From NCBI GenBank assembly GCA_028622995.1, contig JAJQJQ010000019.1:2604001-2668000 (forward strand): 64,000 nucleotides of DNA. Direction: 5' to 3'. Positions 37,001 through 48,675 of this stretch are shown piece by piece. Origin of the DNA: Panagrolaimus kolymaensis. Lineage: Eukaryota; Nematoda; Chromadorea; Rhabditida; Panagrolaimidae. Position 1 is the stretch's first letter; each line of letters starts with the position of its first letter. Under the pieces are notes generated by a model. It saw nothing but the letters and a program-made list of their open reading frames with translations, searched no databases and had not been told where the DNA came from. Position numbers and translations under genes: made by a program.

Positions 37001-40000
37001 TTCTCGGAAGTGAAAGAATTGATTGGAATTGGGAATTGATTCGAAGAGCAAGAATTGGTTAGAATTGGAAGTGAAAAAGTTGGAATTTCGCAAACACTGA
37101 TTTGGAGCGATAGATTTAATGAAAATTTAAAAAAAATTATGGAAATCCATCATGCAGTTAAATTCAAGCATAGATAAATAATCTAGGTAAAAATTATAAA
37201 TTTTTTTATATTAAGATCTTGATAAAATAATTGTTTTCTAACCCAAACTTTGATAGATTAATCACAGTTTAAAAATTCTGAATTTATTTTATGAGAAATA
37301 TTAAAACGTATAACAATACTTAACAGTTTTTTTACCATAAAATTCAAACTATTCATCTAAAAGAAGGTCACTGTTTTTTCTTTGCGTTATTATTTGCAAA
37401 TATTTAGAAATCCAAAACTACTCAGTTTTTAATAACCAAACAAATTGATATAGTCAATTTTAAACAATTTTCGGATTTTATTAAAACTAGGAAATTTAAA
37501 TGTTATATCACCGTTAAAAAAATAAATAATTAATCTTTAAAACAATTCCATAAAATTCTTCAGTTAAAAAGAACAATTTTTAGAGCCGGCGCTGATTCCG
37601 TGTTCCGCCAATTTCCCGTGCTTCGAAGAGATGATCCATATTTTCAAACCTTCACCGTTTCTCTCACAGAAAATTCCACCCTTTCCAAACGAGCAGGATT
37701 CCTTCAATTTTATAATGCCACAACCGGGGAAATTGTGCCTTCATGTGATCGACAATTTACTCGTCGAAACGCTCAAGTTATATGTCGCGAATTGGGTCTG
37801 GACACTCAAAATGTTTATCATTGGTTAACTCCTCGATGGGATTACAATCCTCATATTCATTTAGTTAAAACATATATGGAACCAAGAGAATGCGTTGGAA
37901 CTGAAACGAGGCTGGATAAATGTAATTTGAGAATGACGGGAAATGATTCACTTTGGATGTGCATGGATAATGAACATTTTAATTATGTCCACTGCGGTTC
38001 GAATAGTAGTTTGAGCACCGAATATATTGGAAATTGGGGCGGCATTGCTTTTGGTCATTCTTCCCTTGAAGTTCAAGAAGGCAATACTGAAGGTAAGAAA
38101 AGTTTTAGGAAATTGAAGCTATGATCGACAGTTTTTAATAATAAAATTTCTTTCAAAAATAGAGTAAAAAAAATCTATTTAATTTTTTTCGAATTCTTTA
38201 ATTTTCCTTATGGAGCAGTTTTTTTGCTTTTATTCAAAACGACGATTCGTAAAGAAATTCAGTTTAAATTTAATTATGAATTTTTTTATTTGCTCGCCTT
38301 TTGTTACCCTGGTTCAGTTTTTTTCCTTCCAAAATTCATTTGAAAAACAAAATTATCTCTCCTTTAATTTATGAAGAATCAACTTTCACAGTTTTTTTTA
38401 AAATTTATTTTTGTGCCACAAATTTTTTAACTTCCATTTTACCTCTCAAAAATAACTTTGTAATTTATTTTTTTTTACATTTATTTAAAAACAAAACCAA
38501 GCCTATGGTTGTGGGAGTACTAAAACAGTTAAAATTCCCTCTCAAAAGATAAAAAAAAGTAATTTTTACAAATAAAAAAAGAGTAAGATGCAGTTTTTCT
38601 TTAAAATTAAATAAAACTTTTTTAAATCTTCTATTTTGATTTAGCTATTTTTGATTATTTCCAGTTGTGAATCTAAGGAAATTTGGATGAGTGTTAAATT
38701 TGAAATAAAATTTCGACTAAACCAAATGATTTTATTTGAATTTTTTCATATTAAAATTACTAAGAAAAAAAAATATAAGGAGGATAACACAGTTTAATAA
38801 AAAAATTGGCATGAATTTCCAATTTGTTCTGGGAAGCTCAGTTTTGTTTCTTTTAAATTTACTTATATTCTCATTGTTTAGTTATTAAAAATAAAAACCT
38901 TAAAATTAAAAACAGAAAAAAAGAGCTGTTACAGTTTTAATTATAAAAATTTTCTACTAGCTTCAATTGAAGATTGGACAGATGCAGTTTCTTATTTCAA
39001 AAAAATTTATTTTGATCCTGCAAAAAGGCAACTTTTCAGTTTAAAAAAATAAAAAACCATAAAATTAAAGAGATTTAAAATTATTTTTAGGCACTTCAAT
39101 TCTTCGACATGTTGAAATTGTGGGTGGCGGACAAGTTCACAATGATTCTTTCCAATCAGCAGCGCTTCAAATAATTCGTCGAAATCCTATTCTTGAAAAT
39201 GTAAATATCACAAATTCTTCCATGCATGGTTTACAAATAATTAGCCCCAGAGATTCCATAATCATAACTCGATTAAATGTATCGGATAATATGGGTCAAG
39301 GAGTGATAGTATTTACAACCAATTTAAAATCCTCACCCATTGATGGTCCAATTCCACATGGACCCATGATGATTCCATATGATGCAGTGGGGTTATTAGC
39401 CATGTGTGCGGCGGGGAAAATGGTTGAAATACGTGATAGAATAATATTATTTTATAAATATGATTCTCACCCCGTGGATTGTGTAAAAGTTTTTACAACT
39501 AAAACATCCAAGAATTTATCTTTTCGATTTTTACAAGCTAATTTTTATGGAATTCTTAATGGCGTTGGGAGATCCGATGCATTATCAGTTTATTCGGATT
39601 CGAGCTTTTCACAAAATTCATTAATTCATAAATATAATTCTGAATCAAATAATCATGTTCCAATTCAAAGTCAAACTATAGCTTTGCATTTACGCGCCAC
39701 AGCCGCGGATGAAGAATTTGGTTTTGTGGTTGAAATAAGTTCCATTCATACAAGTCCAGATTCGAGGCAGGTGGATGAAGTGGCTTTAAAAAATTCGAGA
39801 TTTATTAATAATGATCGTGGAGCTTTGCATTATCGAAATGCTGGAGAAATGGGTCCCAATGTTATTATTGAACAATGTTCGATAGATCGAAATGGATATT
39901 TTTTGTATGGAAATGTTTCAACGAGTTCTCAAGCAGTCGAAATGCATTTACATAATACTTTGGTAAGTGCAAATTAAAAAGATACATCAAATCTCAGTTT

Positions 40001-43000
40001 TAATATTCTTTAAAATCCATTAAAGTTTTGATCCTTTCCATTTTTTTTTGATTTAATTTATTAAAATTTTGGTTGTTTTGAATCATTGCAGTTTTAAATA
40101 TTTTCCTAAAATCCAATTTGTAATTTTCATGTTTTTTTCAGTTAATGTTATTCCGAATGAATTCCTTAACCCATAATCGAGGAGGCTTATTAGTCACCGC
40201 TGAAAGTTCCAGTGCGGTGGCCCAGCTTAAAGCTGTTTTAAAAAATAATGCATTTTTATTAAATTCCAATTCCACAACATTGGCTTTCCTTGGGAATAAT
40301 TATCAAGTGAGTATATTTCTTTTTTACAGTAAAAGAAAATATTAATTAATATCAAAATATGAAGAGATTCAAATTAAAAACAGTTATATTTTGAATTTTT
40401 TTATGGGCTACGTGGTTTCAAGAGTTAAAACGAAAAAGAAAAAAATTGCTGCTACACAGCGTAATCATGGCGGAGTAGAGGTGGACGCAAAAAGTTAACC
40501 ACCGTGATTTTTTTGTCTTGTTGATGAAATTGAAATCTGTCTATACGAATATGTAGCTAATGACCTAACTTAAAGAAAGCTTGGAACAGATTTTTTTTAA
40601 ACCCATTCCAAATTTTTTAATTAGTCGTTAACTATTAAAAAATAATTAAAAAATCCAAAAGTTGCACGTTGTGTTTGGCCATTTGTACTCCGCCTTTGAT
40701 TGAAAATGATTGCGCTGTGGCTACAGTTTCTTTTTTCAACTCAGTTTAAACTTTAAACCGCATACAAAAAAATAAATTTTTATGTTTGTGAAGTTGTTCA
40801 CAGTTAAAAAAAAAACAAAAAAATGTTTAAACATTTTTAAAATCCTTGAGTCACTATGTCTGACAGTTAATAATTATATTAAAAATTCAAAATAATTTTA
40901 TGCAATAAGAGCTTCTTTTTTTGTAAGAATGTTGTAAATTCCCGTTTATAAAATTCTCAAACAAATTCATATTTGTTTTTTGTTGGTCTAAATTTCTATC
41001 GTTACTCAGTTAACTTTCTTCGAAAAACACATTTATATTTTGTTTGTTTTTTTCCAACCGTCACAAAGCTCCCCAGTTAAAAAAAAATGTTTTCCTTCTT
41101 TTTAAAAAAACAATTAAAATCTCCAAAAAATAACCTAAAATTTATAAGTTTTTTAAAACCAAAACAAAGCTAAGCTTGACCCAATTATAAAAAAAATATA
41201 AACTAAAAATCTTTAACACTTTTTATCTAAATTTTAAAAGATTCTGAAGACTCTTACATTCACAGTTATTAATAAATTTTAAGATAAAAATTTTTTTTCA
41301 AAAAAGAGCTTTTTTAGACAGCCACCGTTATAAAACAGTTTATAAACACCCATAAAAAATCCAAGTTTTTTTTGTTGGTTAGGTTAGCCTAAAATTCTTT
41401 ATTGACTTACTCAGCTAAAAATACATATTTTCAAAAGAATTTTTGATCCAGTTTATTAATAATTTATAAAAAACGGAAAAATGTGAATCATTAAAAAAAT
41501 ATTTCTTTTTTTTATTTCTTCCTTTAATGGCTTAGTGGTTAGCTCAACAGTTCTAACTTTTTAATATTAATTAATTTCATTATTATATGCCGAATTTAAT
41601 GAATAGGGTTTTTTTATTATTATTTCGGGTCTTAAGATACAGTTAATATCCTTAAAAGTAAATTATATTTGTTATAAAAAAAGTTGTTTTTTTTAAATCT
41701 CTCCAGTTTATTAATTCTTTAAAAAATGATAAATGTCATATCTTTTTTATTATTGCTATTTTTTCGTCTAATAACTTTGTTACGCAGTGTTTTAAAAAAA
41801 AGAAAAAAAAGACAGTTTCTAACCATATATCCTAAAAAAACTTTACCAATCACAATAGTCCACAGTTTAAAAGCACATTTAAATTCAGAATATATCCTCC
41901 TTGCTTTTCTTAAACTCTCTTTATTCAAGAATTTCTAAAAACCGATGGAAATCAGTTTACTAATATTTAAAAAAAAAACAAATTTCTCAACAGTTTTTTA
42001 ATTCTATTTTCGTTTTTCATAATATCTTTATTTAACCAATAAATGGTAACATACGTTGTAGACGTATTTAATGCAGTTATTAATTTGTAAATATGAAAAT
42101 TGGAAGGCATTTTTAAAAAATGGAAAAAGCGGAGTGCAGTTTTATTAAAAAATTTGGGATTAAATAAAATTTAGGTCTTTATCTGAAAACAAATGAAAAT
42201 CAGTTTATATCTTCTTTTTTTTTTTATAAAATTTATGAGTTATGTTCAAATACAGTTTTTCTTATTTTATTTTTAATATGATACAAATTTAAAATTACCA
42301 ACAACAAAAACAAAAACTCTTTGGTGCCAGTTTTAAAATAAATTATCGTTTATTTTTAGAGAGTCACCCTTCTCAACAACATGTTTTGCCTAAATTACGC
42401 GTTATATTTTGATACAATTTTAATTCAATCCATGTCCGCGAATTTTTCAAGGAATCTTATAACAAATAACACCGGTCTCAATACGGTGGATACATTTGGA
42501 CATTCTCGAGTTTCATCGGATACTCAAGTATTTGAACATAATTATTTTGAACATAATCTTGCCCTTGGTCATCAATTGCAATATCCTGAAGCATTTGGAT
42601 TTCAACCTAATGTAATTTTGGATGAATCTCAATTACATCCAAGAGTTAAAAAGGAAATTAATTTTAATCAACTAAAAGAAGAGATATTTGTGAGGCAAAA
42701 AAGGCAAGTATTAAATCAAAAAGGTGTAAGCTTTGATTGGTGGACCCATGTTGGAGCTGAAACCGATCGATATCGATCAACCATACTTGCGGGAAGTTCA
42801 AATCAAAAATTTTGGCATAATGTTTTCAACGATCCCCTCAATCCATATGAATTAACTACGAGTTTACAAACTCAATATGATACCGATGCAATAAATGCAA
42901 GTCATAATTATTGGGGATATCCAGGAACCCATGGAGTTGCAGCAGGAAAAATTAGAGATCAAGAAGATTTCCCCTTTCTTATCAAAGTTTTTTATACTCC

Positions 43001-46000
43001 CGTTTTGGAATCCAATACCAGTTTGATTGAAGGCGATTGTGCGGCGGGATGGTTCCAAGCTGGAGTGGAGGAATTTAAATCCTGCTTCCTTTTTATTGGC
43101 GCTGCAATGACTTATGAAAATGCAGTAAATTTTTGTGAAGAAATTGATGCTTTCATGCCAATATTTCGTGATGATGATCCACGACAAAAAGAATTGGCGA
43201 GAAGAATCGATGATTTCGGCCAAAAATATATCACCGAAGTTGAAAGATATAATTCTTTTGGGGTAAGTAAAAAAAAAATACTCTAACACAGTTTTATAGA
43301 AAAAAATTTAAAACTTTTCAATTAACTTCTGATTTACATAAATAACAGTTTTTTGAATTATAAAAATATTTATTCTGTTTTATAGAAATTAAAGGTACTC
43401 TATTTTTTGTTAATAATTCAGTTTAAAAAAATATACTCTTTCTATTAAAAATCAGTTTTGCAACAAAAATTAATGCTTATCACTTTTCTAAAACTCCCCG
43501 AACAAAAAAAAAATCTCAGTTTTGTCCGCTTTGTAATCAAAAATTTAGTTTAAAAAAATTCAAAAAATTACTTTATATTTAGCAAGGCTCAATATTTATT
43601 AAAACCTAGTGAAACCGCTTTTAGCTTTTATATTTAATTCTAAAAATTTAGTTTATATATTTTCAATTAGTTAATTATTTCGTCTTCAAAATTTCTATTG
43701 CAATGTTAGGTTTTTTTTAAAGAAAAACTTTTTCAAATTCAGTTTATAAAAAAATATAAGATAACAAAATTTTTTTAAATATAAAATTGATTTCGACTAA
43801 TGGAAAACATGGTGCAGTTTTTTATTTTTAATATAAAAAAAATCAATGATTTTATGAATTTTTTTATGGTAAAAGTTTTGGATCACTCTGTTTTAAAAAA
43901 TTTTAAAACCCTCCGCGCAATTCAAACTACAGTTTTATTATAATTTTTAATAAATTATCAAATCCAGTTTTAAAAGAATATTAAAACATTTTGTTGCCCA
44001 GTTTTAGTATTGTACATAAACTTGAATAAACTCATTATATGATTTTATTAGCAATTTAAAGTTTGCTAAAAACAGTTTTAAGAATATTGAAACAGTTTTT
44101 TCCCCTTCTAAATTGTCTTACCTGAAGTTTTTAGCTTTATCTAATTAAATTTTTAAATTTTACGAAATTTATTTTAGAATTCTTAGAAAACTTATTAAAA
44201 TTTTCTAAAATCTTAACAGTTAAATATTTTATTAAAATAATACCTTAAAAAGTCCTTTTTCTTATTGTCGTGCCAGTTTTATGTGTTATTTAAATTTTTA
44301 AAAGAACTTGCCATAAATAAAATTTCAAAGGAAGTCTAAAATCCTTTTGCCACCAAATTTTTATAGATATCAGTTTAAGATAAAATTTAAATGAGAACAA
44401 TGAAGCTGCTGCAGTTTTACTTTATTTTAAATTTATTTATTTCTAGGATTCCTACGATATTCCTTTATGGGTTTCATCTGTGACTTTACCATCCAATCAA
44501 TGTGGATCAATGAGTAGTCGATCATCATCGATTCGACAACAAAATTGCAATAATTTATTGCCATTTGTTTGTGAAAAAGGTATATAAATATATTTAATTT
44601 ATTTTCCTTCAAATTTTCTTAAAAACAGTTTAAAATAATATTTTTAGGAACAAAGCCCTACCAAGAACCAGTGCTTTGGCGACGAGATATTATAATTGCA
44701 ATAATTCTTGTTTGTTTATTACTTTTAATTATGGCTTTATTATTTATTGGTTGGTGCGCAAAATCCAATAAACGTAAAGAAGATGTAATAATTAAAAAGA
44801 ATTATATTCGAGAAAGCATTCGACGACAAAAAGATCATCGATCGTTTCGAAATTTACAAAATTCTATGAATGGCGGCGGAGGAAGTTTATCTTTAAGCGA
44901 TCACATGGGTGGCGGCGGCCTCGGTGGTGGAATAAATAAAAATGATAGATTAAAACCAATAAAAGCTCATTCACCAATGATTATTTCAAATAAAAAAGGA
45001 GCCACGGCGAAAGGTAGCCGATCATCTGAAACCACGTCGTCGTCGACAACGGGAGATCAAACATATTCAACCCCAACAACAAATACAACCGATACAAATC
45101 GAACATGCACAACCGATTCATTTTGCACGGATAATTATACTGAAACTACGTACACTGTTCAAAAAGCAGCATTGCCTCTGTGAGTTTTTTATATTCAGAG
45201 TTAAAGAAATCAGTGAAAATAATGAAAGAAAAGTTTAATTTTGAAATGAAAAAAAAAAGAAATTTTAAAGCTTATTAAATTTCACAACTAAAAAATTTAT
45301 TGTCCTAAAAAAAGAAAGCCACAGTTTTTTACATTTTTTTCTCTAATAAAAGTTTTAGTAGAAAAAAAATATCTAATATAAAAATCCAAACCGGAATGCA
45401 GTTTATTATTTTAAATATTATTTTTCATTTTTTAAATATGAAAAAAAAGTTTCCTTGAAAAAGATAAATATGCAAGCAACAGTTTTTTTTGAAAATTATT
45501 ACGAGTTTTTTAGGTACTTTTTCGAAAAAAGTTTTTATTCCTTAAATTCAAAAAAACCAATAAAAATTATAGAATTCTTATACAAAATGAAAAAATACTA
45601 ATTTTATTTTCCCTCTAAAATCAAAACCAAAATCAAAAATAAAATTTCTTTTTTTTAGTAGAAATACAGTTTCAACCACGCCAAATCCATATTCAGAAAT
45701 TTCAACCTTTCGACAAACATCAAAAAATAATATTAAACTTGGACCTCGAAGAGACACAGATCTTTCGACGAGTTCATGCACAACTTGCTCGGGAATATAT
45801 TCGCTTCAAACTTGCACATGTTCAAATTGTCCAAGTGATTCCATAACTGAGCGAGAATCAACAATCACTGAAGAATCTTATGATAATTCTTCAAGTTCAC
45901 GATCGTCACAAATGAGTGACACAACTATCACAGAAAGACCATTACTTGGGAGACAAGTAATTTCAACCGGAATGGATCGAAGTCAAACGAAATCTTCGAT

Positions 46001-46580
46001 GACCACTTTAAGGGCGAGCAGTCGACCAGATTTAACTCAGAGGTTTGTTAATTGTTTTTTATAAAAAAAAATCTTTCATGAAAATTTTTTAAGATCTTAT
46101 GCAGATTATTTTCGTGGAAGTGGAAGGCCCATTTTAGCTCCATCTCGATCCAATCCTTCCTTGTATCATCAAACTCCAACCACGCCCATTCCAGTTTCAT
46201 TGCCTCGAGTTCCATCATTTGAAACTCAAATGGTTGAAACGTATGATCGAGAACCGGGTGTTTTAAGACCTCGAAAACAATCATGGCATTCAACAAATGC
46301 CGAACACCAAAATCAAAGACAAGGAACTCCTCGAACAATAATGGATTTTCCCCAATCGCCATTTCAAAGGGGTTCCATTCCGATTTATAATCCAAATCCC
46401 GAATTAAAGCATGCATTCTCTCATTCTCCAACTTCTTCAACTCATCGAACCTCTCAAATTTCATCCCCGGGTCGACCACAAATTCCTCCACCAAGAAGGC
46501 CCGAACATAATCGATCGTTTGTGGATTTACAAAATTCAAGGATTTATGATTCAGCTTCGGCACTTGAAACTTCCATGTAA
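19044..46580 (+). CDS. bark: Bark beetle/Anakonda-like giant transmembrane junction protein, 20 exons
   Basis: Exons: 19044-19406, 21032-21195, 21257-21649, 23185-23641, 25288-26685, 28246-29076, 30684-31086, 31847-32119, 32173-32408, 32928-33557, 34303-34485, 34530-34951, 37584-38092, 39091-39962, 40142-40306, 42360-43262, 44447-44579, 44648-45179, 45659-46042, 46094-46580. Phase is kept throughout, giving about 3245 residues, close to the fly protein. Order: signal-like N-terminus (about 1-34); SRCR domains at about 155-260, 1035-1145 and 1945-2050; many beta-helix-type NxS/T-rich repeats between them; C-type lectin-like domain at about 2660-2778; one membrane helix (IIIAIILVCLLLLIMALLFI, about 2791-2814); a 430-residue Ser/Thr/Pro-rich cytoplasmic tail. 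The fly protein organises tricellular junctions in epithelia. Three R-x-K-R sites suggest furin processing. Ten introns exceed 700 bases and carry the CAGTT motif, unlike the neighbouring genes. Confidence 0.9.
19407..21031 (+). other. Intron 1 of the bark-like gene, CAGTT-filled
   Basis: This 1.6-kb intron runs from GTAAGT to TTTTTTTATAG. CAGTT units recur throughout. The blocks before successive copies, for example those ending at about 19500, 19541, 19619 and 19685, differ from one another and contain more C and G than the spacers. No exon or RNA gene was recognised inside. Confidence 0.7.
21650..30683 (+). other. Introns 3-6 of the bark-like gene, CAGTT-filled (exons at 23185, 25288 and 28246 interrupt)
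   Basis: Four introns of about 1.5-1.65 kb each (21650-23184, 23642-25287, 26686-28245, 29077-30683) hold the motif array. Their similar lengths are striking. The end of intron 5 uses a CAGTTT as its own acceptor: TTTTTTCAG/TTTAATCG at 28245/28246, the frame choice that fits the protein family. No other genes were recognised. Confidence 0.65.
36188..36422. mobile_element. piggyBac-like MITE (235 bp) with TTAA target duplication
   Basis: Terminal inverted repeats AGGGAGTGTCTCAAGCGATA and its complement lie between TTAA at 36184-36187 and TTAA at 36423-36426. The interior is itself largely palindromic (AGCCCGAAAGTT against AACTTTCGGGCT, and TGCTACAAAAAGCTAC), so the transcript would fold into a hairpin. 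It encodes no protein. The TTAA duplication is the piggyBac hallmark. Confidence 0.85.
36634..37099. mobile_element. hAT-like MITE (466 bp) with 8-bp target duplication
   Basis: Ends are CAGTGTTTGCGAAATTCCAA and TTGGAATTTCGCAAACACTG. The 8-mer ATTTGGAG is duplicated at 36626-36633 and 37100-37107. The interior contains runs of GGAATT/AATTCC-type repeats. It has no coding capacity. Confidence 0.9.
40307..42359 (+). other. Intron 15 of the bark-like gene, CAGTT-filled
   Basis: A 2.05-kb intron from GTGAGT to TTTATTTTTAG. It carries the motif array outside a motif-free segment at about 40395-40735 that looks like an inserted fold-back element. No exon was recognised. Confidence 0.6.
40451..40724. 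mobile_element. Candidate fold-back element (MITE-like)
   Basis: Imperfect inverted arms GCTACACAGCGTAATCATGG...CGGAGTA (from 40451) and TACTCCGCC...GATTGCGCTGTGGCTAC (to 40724) enclose unique sequence with no CAGTT copies. The exact ends and target duplication could not be fixed, so the superfamily is unknown. Confidence 0.5.
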
Positions 46581-48546
46581 ATAATAAATAATTTAATAGA
46601 TTTTACTCACAATCAGTTTTTTCTTTTTCGTTTTTTTTAATTGGGTATTTGATCTCAGGAAATAAATAACATATTTATTTTGTTTCATTAATTAAATTTT
46701 TAAATAAATGATTAAATTATTTTATTCGGTTTTGAATATTAGACAAAATTGCTGAAGCAATTCCAAGTGAGCTAAAAGATAATTTTGGCTAAATAAAAAC
46801 AGAGTGTAAAATTTATGGACGACGTCGTCCAATATTGAATGAATAACTTTTTTTCTTTTTGTTGTTGCAACTCACTATCGCTCGTGTCCGCGTTTGATTT
46901 CATCAATGGAAAGTAAAAAGATATGGAGAAATTTTTTTACAGTTTTTAATGTTTTCATATTTTCTCTTTTTGTTGCATTTGTCCTGAAATGTTTTATTTA
47001 AATTTTAAGTCGGGATTTTGAGTGGCAGTTTTTTCTTAAAGTCTTATTTTTTGGTTGATTTGATCTCTTAAATTTTTGCAATAATTCCCTCATTTCACCT
47101 GCTCAGTTTTTCTCTCTTCATAATAAAGATTAAGGCCCTTTTGTTTTCGACAGTGAACGACTACTGTTTATTTAATTTTTATGACAGTTTTAACCTCTAA
47201 AAAAATTATTAAATACTTTTTTTTTCATATTTAACGCATTTGCACTCAGTTTTTTATGGTCAAAATTTATAAATAATGTTTGTTTTTTTTTTGAGAAATA
47301 GGAGATTCCGAAAAATTCCATTTTATCTTTTATTATTTTAGCGACAATTTTATTAGTCAAAATCAGTTAATTTTTATAAATCATAAATTATGCTTTTTTT
47401 TTTTGCCTATTCTTCCTTATGTTGTACTCAACTGCAGTTTTATTTCCTTTTTAACTTCTTCTTTTTGTTAATCGAAAAAGGTTTTAATTTGCGTAAAAAA
47501 TCCTCCGCAGTTTATTCCAAAAAATTTCTTTAAAAATGCAAATTATGTTGTTCTTGTTCCATAGATTGCATGTGTTTGTTAGTTTTATTTTTTCCGAATA
47601 TTTTTAGATTTTTGTTACAACAGTTGCAATCGGCTACAGTTTTATTTTATTCTTCCCTTATTTCTCAAACTAATGAATTGATAATTTTGTAATTAAAAAA
47701 CACCTACTGCCGTTCGTCAGTTTATTTATATTTCTTAAATTCAGAATAAATTTAAGTAAATTTCTTTAAATTTGTTTACAACTCATCTTTCTCGTCATTA
47801 CAGTTTTTTTTGAGATGATGGACACAATTACAGTTTTATTTCCTTTGGTAACAGCGGAAAAATAAGTTTAAAGAAAAAAAAGATTTTAACAAAATTATTG
47901 ACATTCTCAAACTAAAAACTACAACAGTTTTTTGAATATGTAAATTACAAAAATTTAATTACGATTAAACAATATTTGACATCCGCTACAATTGCATCAT
48001 GTTCAGTAAAAAAAATTCTTTTATTGAAAAAAATGGTCTAAAAAAATTTGGAAGTTTTTCAAATTGATTAATTTTTCTCATGGAAGCATTTTAAAGCAGT
48101 TTATATATTTTTTCTCTTTAACTAAAAAAATTTCAATATTACAGTTTTTATAAATTACTATTGACAAAATAAATAGCAGAAATATTTTGTTTTTAACCAA
48201 ATTTGCTAAATCGTGTAACAGTTTATTCTTTATTTTCTAGTGTCGAGTTTTTATTCTGCAGTTTTTTATATATCAAAAATAAAATTTTATAATACTTCTT
48301 GTTATTATTTTTTAATTTTTTAAACCAATGTTAACCACCGTCAGTTTTATTCAGGTTATAGATAAATTTCATTGAATTATTATTATTCTAAATTAAATTG
48401 AGTTTAGATAAAGCCAGTGATAAAAAATACACGGTTTTATTTTTAGGAAAGTTTAAATTAAATTCAAACAAATACCAATGTGAGAAAATAAAAGAAAACA
48501 GTTTTTTTTTATATTCGTAAAATAATCCATCATTTTATTTCTCCCT

Positions 48547-48675
48547 CACTCAAAAAAAAGAAGCCTTTTTTAATTGTAAGGCGAATATATTGGCCTGAAA
48601 ACAGCGCACTTCGCCTTAAAAAAAAGGCTTTTTCACCTTTTTTTAAGGCGAAGTGCGCTGTTTTTTTTTTGAGTG
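48547..48675. mobile_element. Candidate fold-back element (129 bp)
   Basis: The outer ends are CACTCAAAAAAAA and its complement TTTTTTTTGAGTG. Inside, ACAGCGCACTTCGCCTTAAA (from 48601) is repeated in inverted form ending near 48661. No clear target duplication was found. It is either a small Tc1/mariner-like MITE or another fold-back repeat. Confidence 0.5.

Larger units (their letters stand above)
34952..37583 (+). other. Intron 12 of the bark-like gene, longest intron, with two MITEs
   Basis: This is a 2.6-kb intron of CAGTT units interrupted by a piggyBac-like MITE at 36188-36422 and a hAT-like MITE at 36634-37099. The segment at about 35320-35460 has a diverged copy in the 3' flank at about 54185-54320. 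Without the two MITEs the intron would be about 1.9 kb. Confidence 0.7.

Noticed and set aside
36150..37110. The two adjacent MITEs as one larger transposon
   Set aside because: Each has its own inverted ends and its own, different target duplication (TTAA and ATTTGGAG), with array sequence between them.
42864..43289. 141-codon minus-strand frame opposite exon 16
   Set aside because: It is an antisense shadow of the lectin-domain exon. The plus-strand frame has clear domain content.
46048..46563. 171-codon open frame on the minus strand opposite the last bark exon
   Set aside because: It is the antisense shadow of a Ser/Pro-rich coding exon whose frame and splice phase fit the plus-strand gene.
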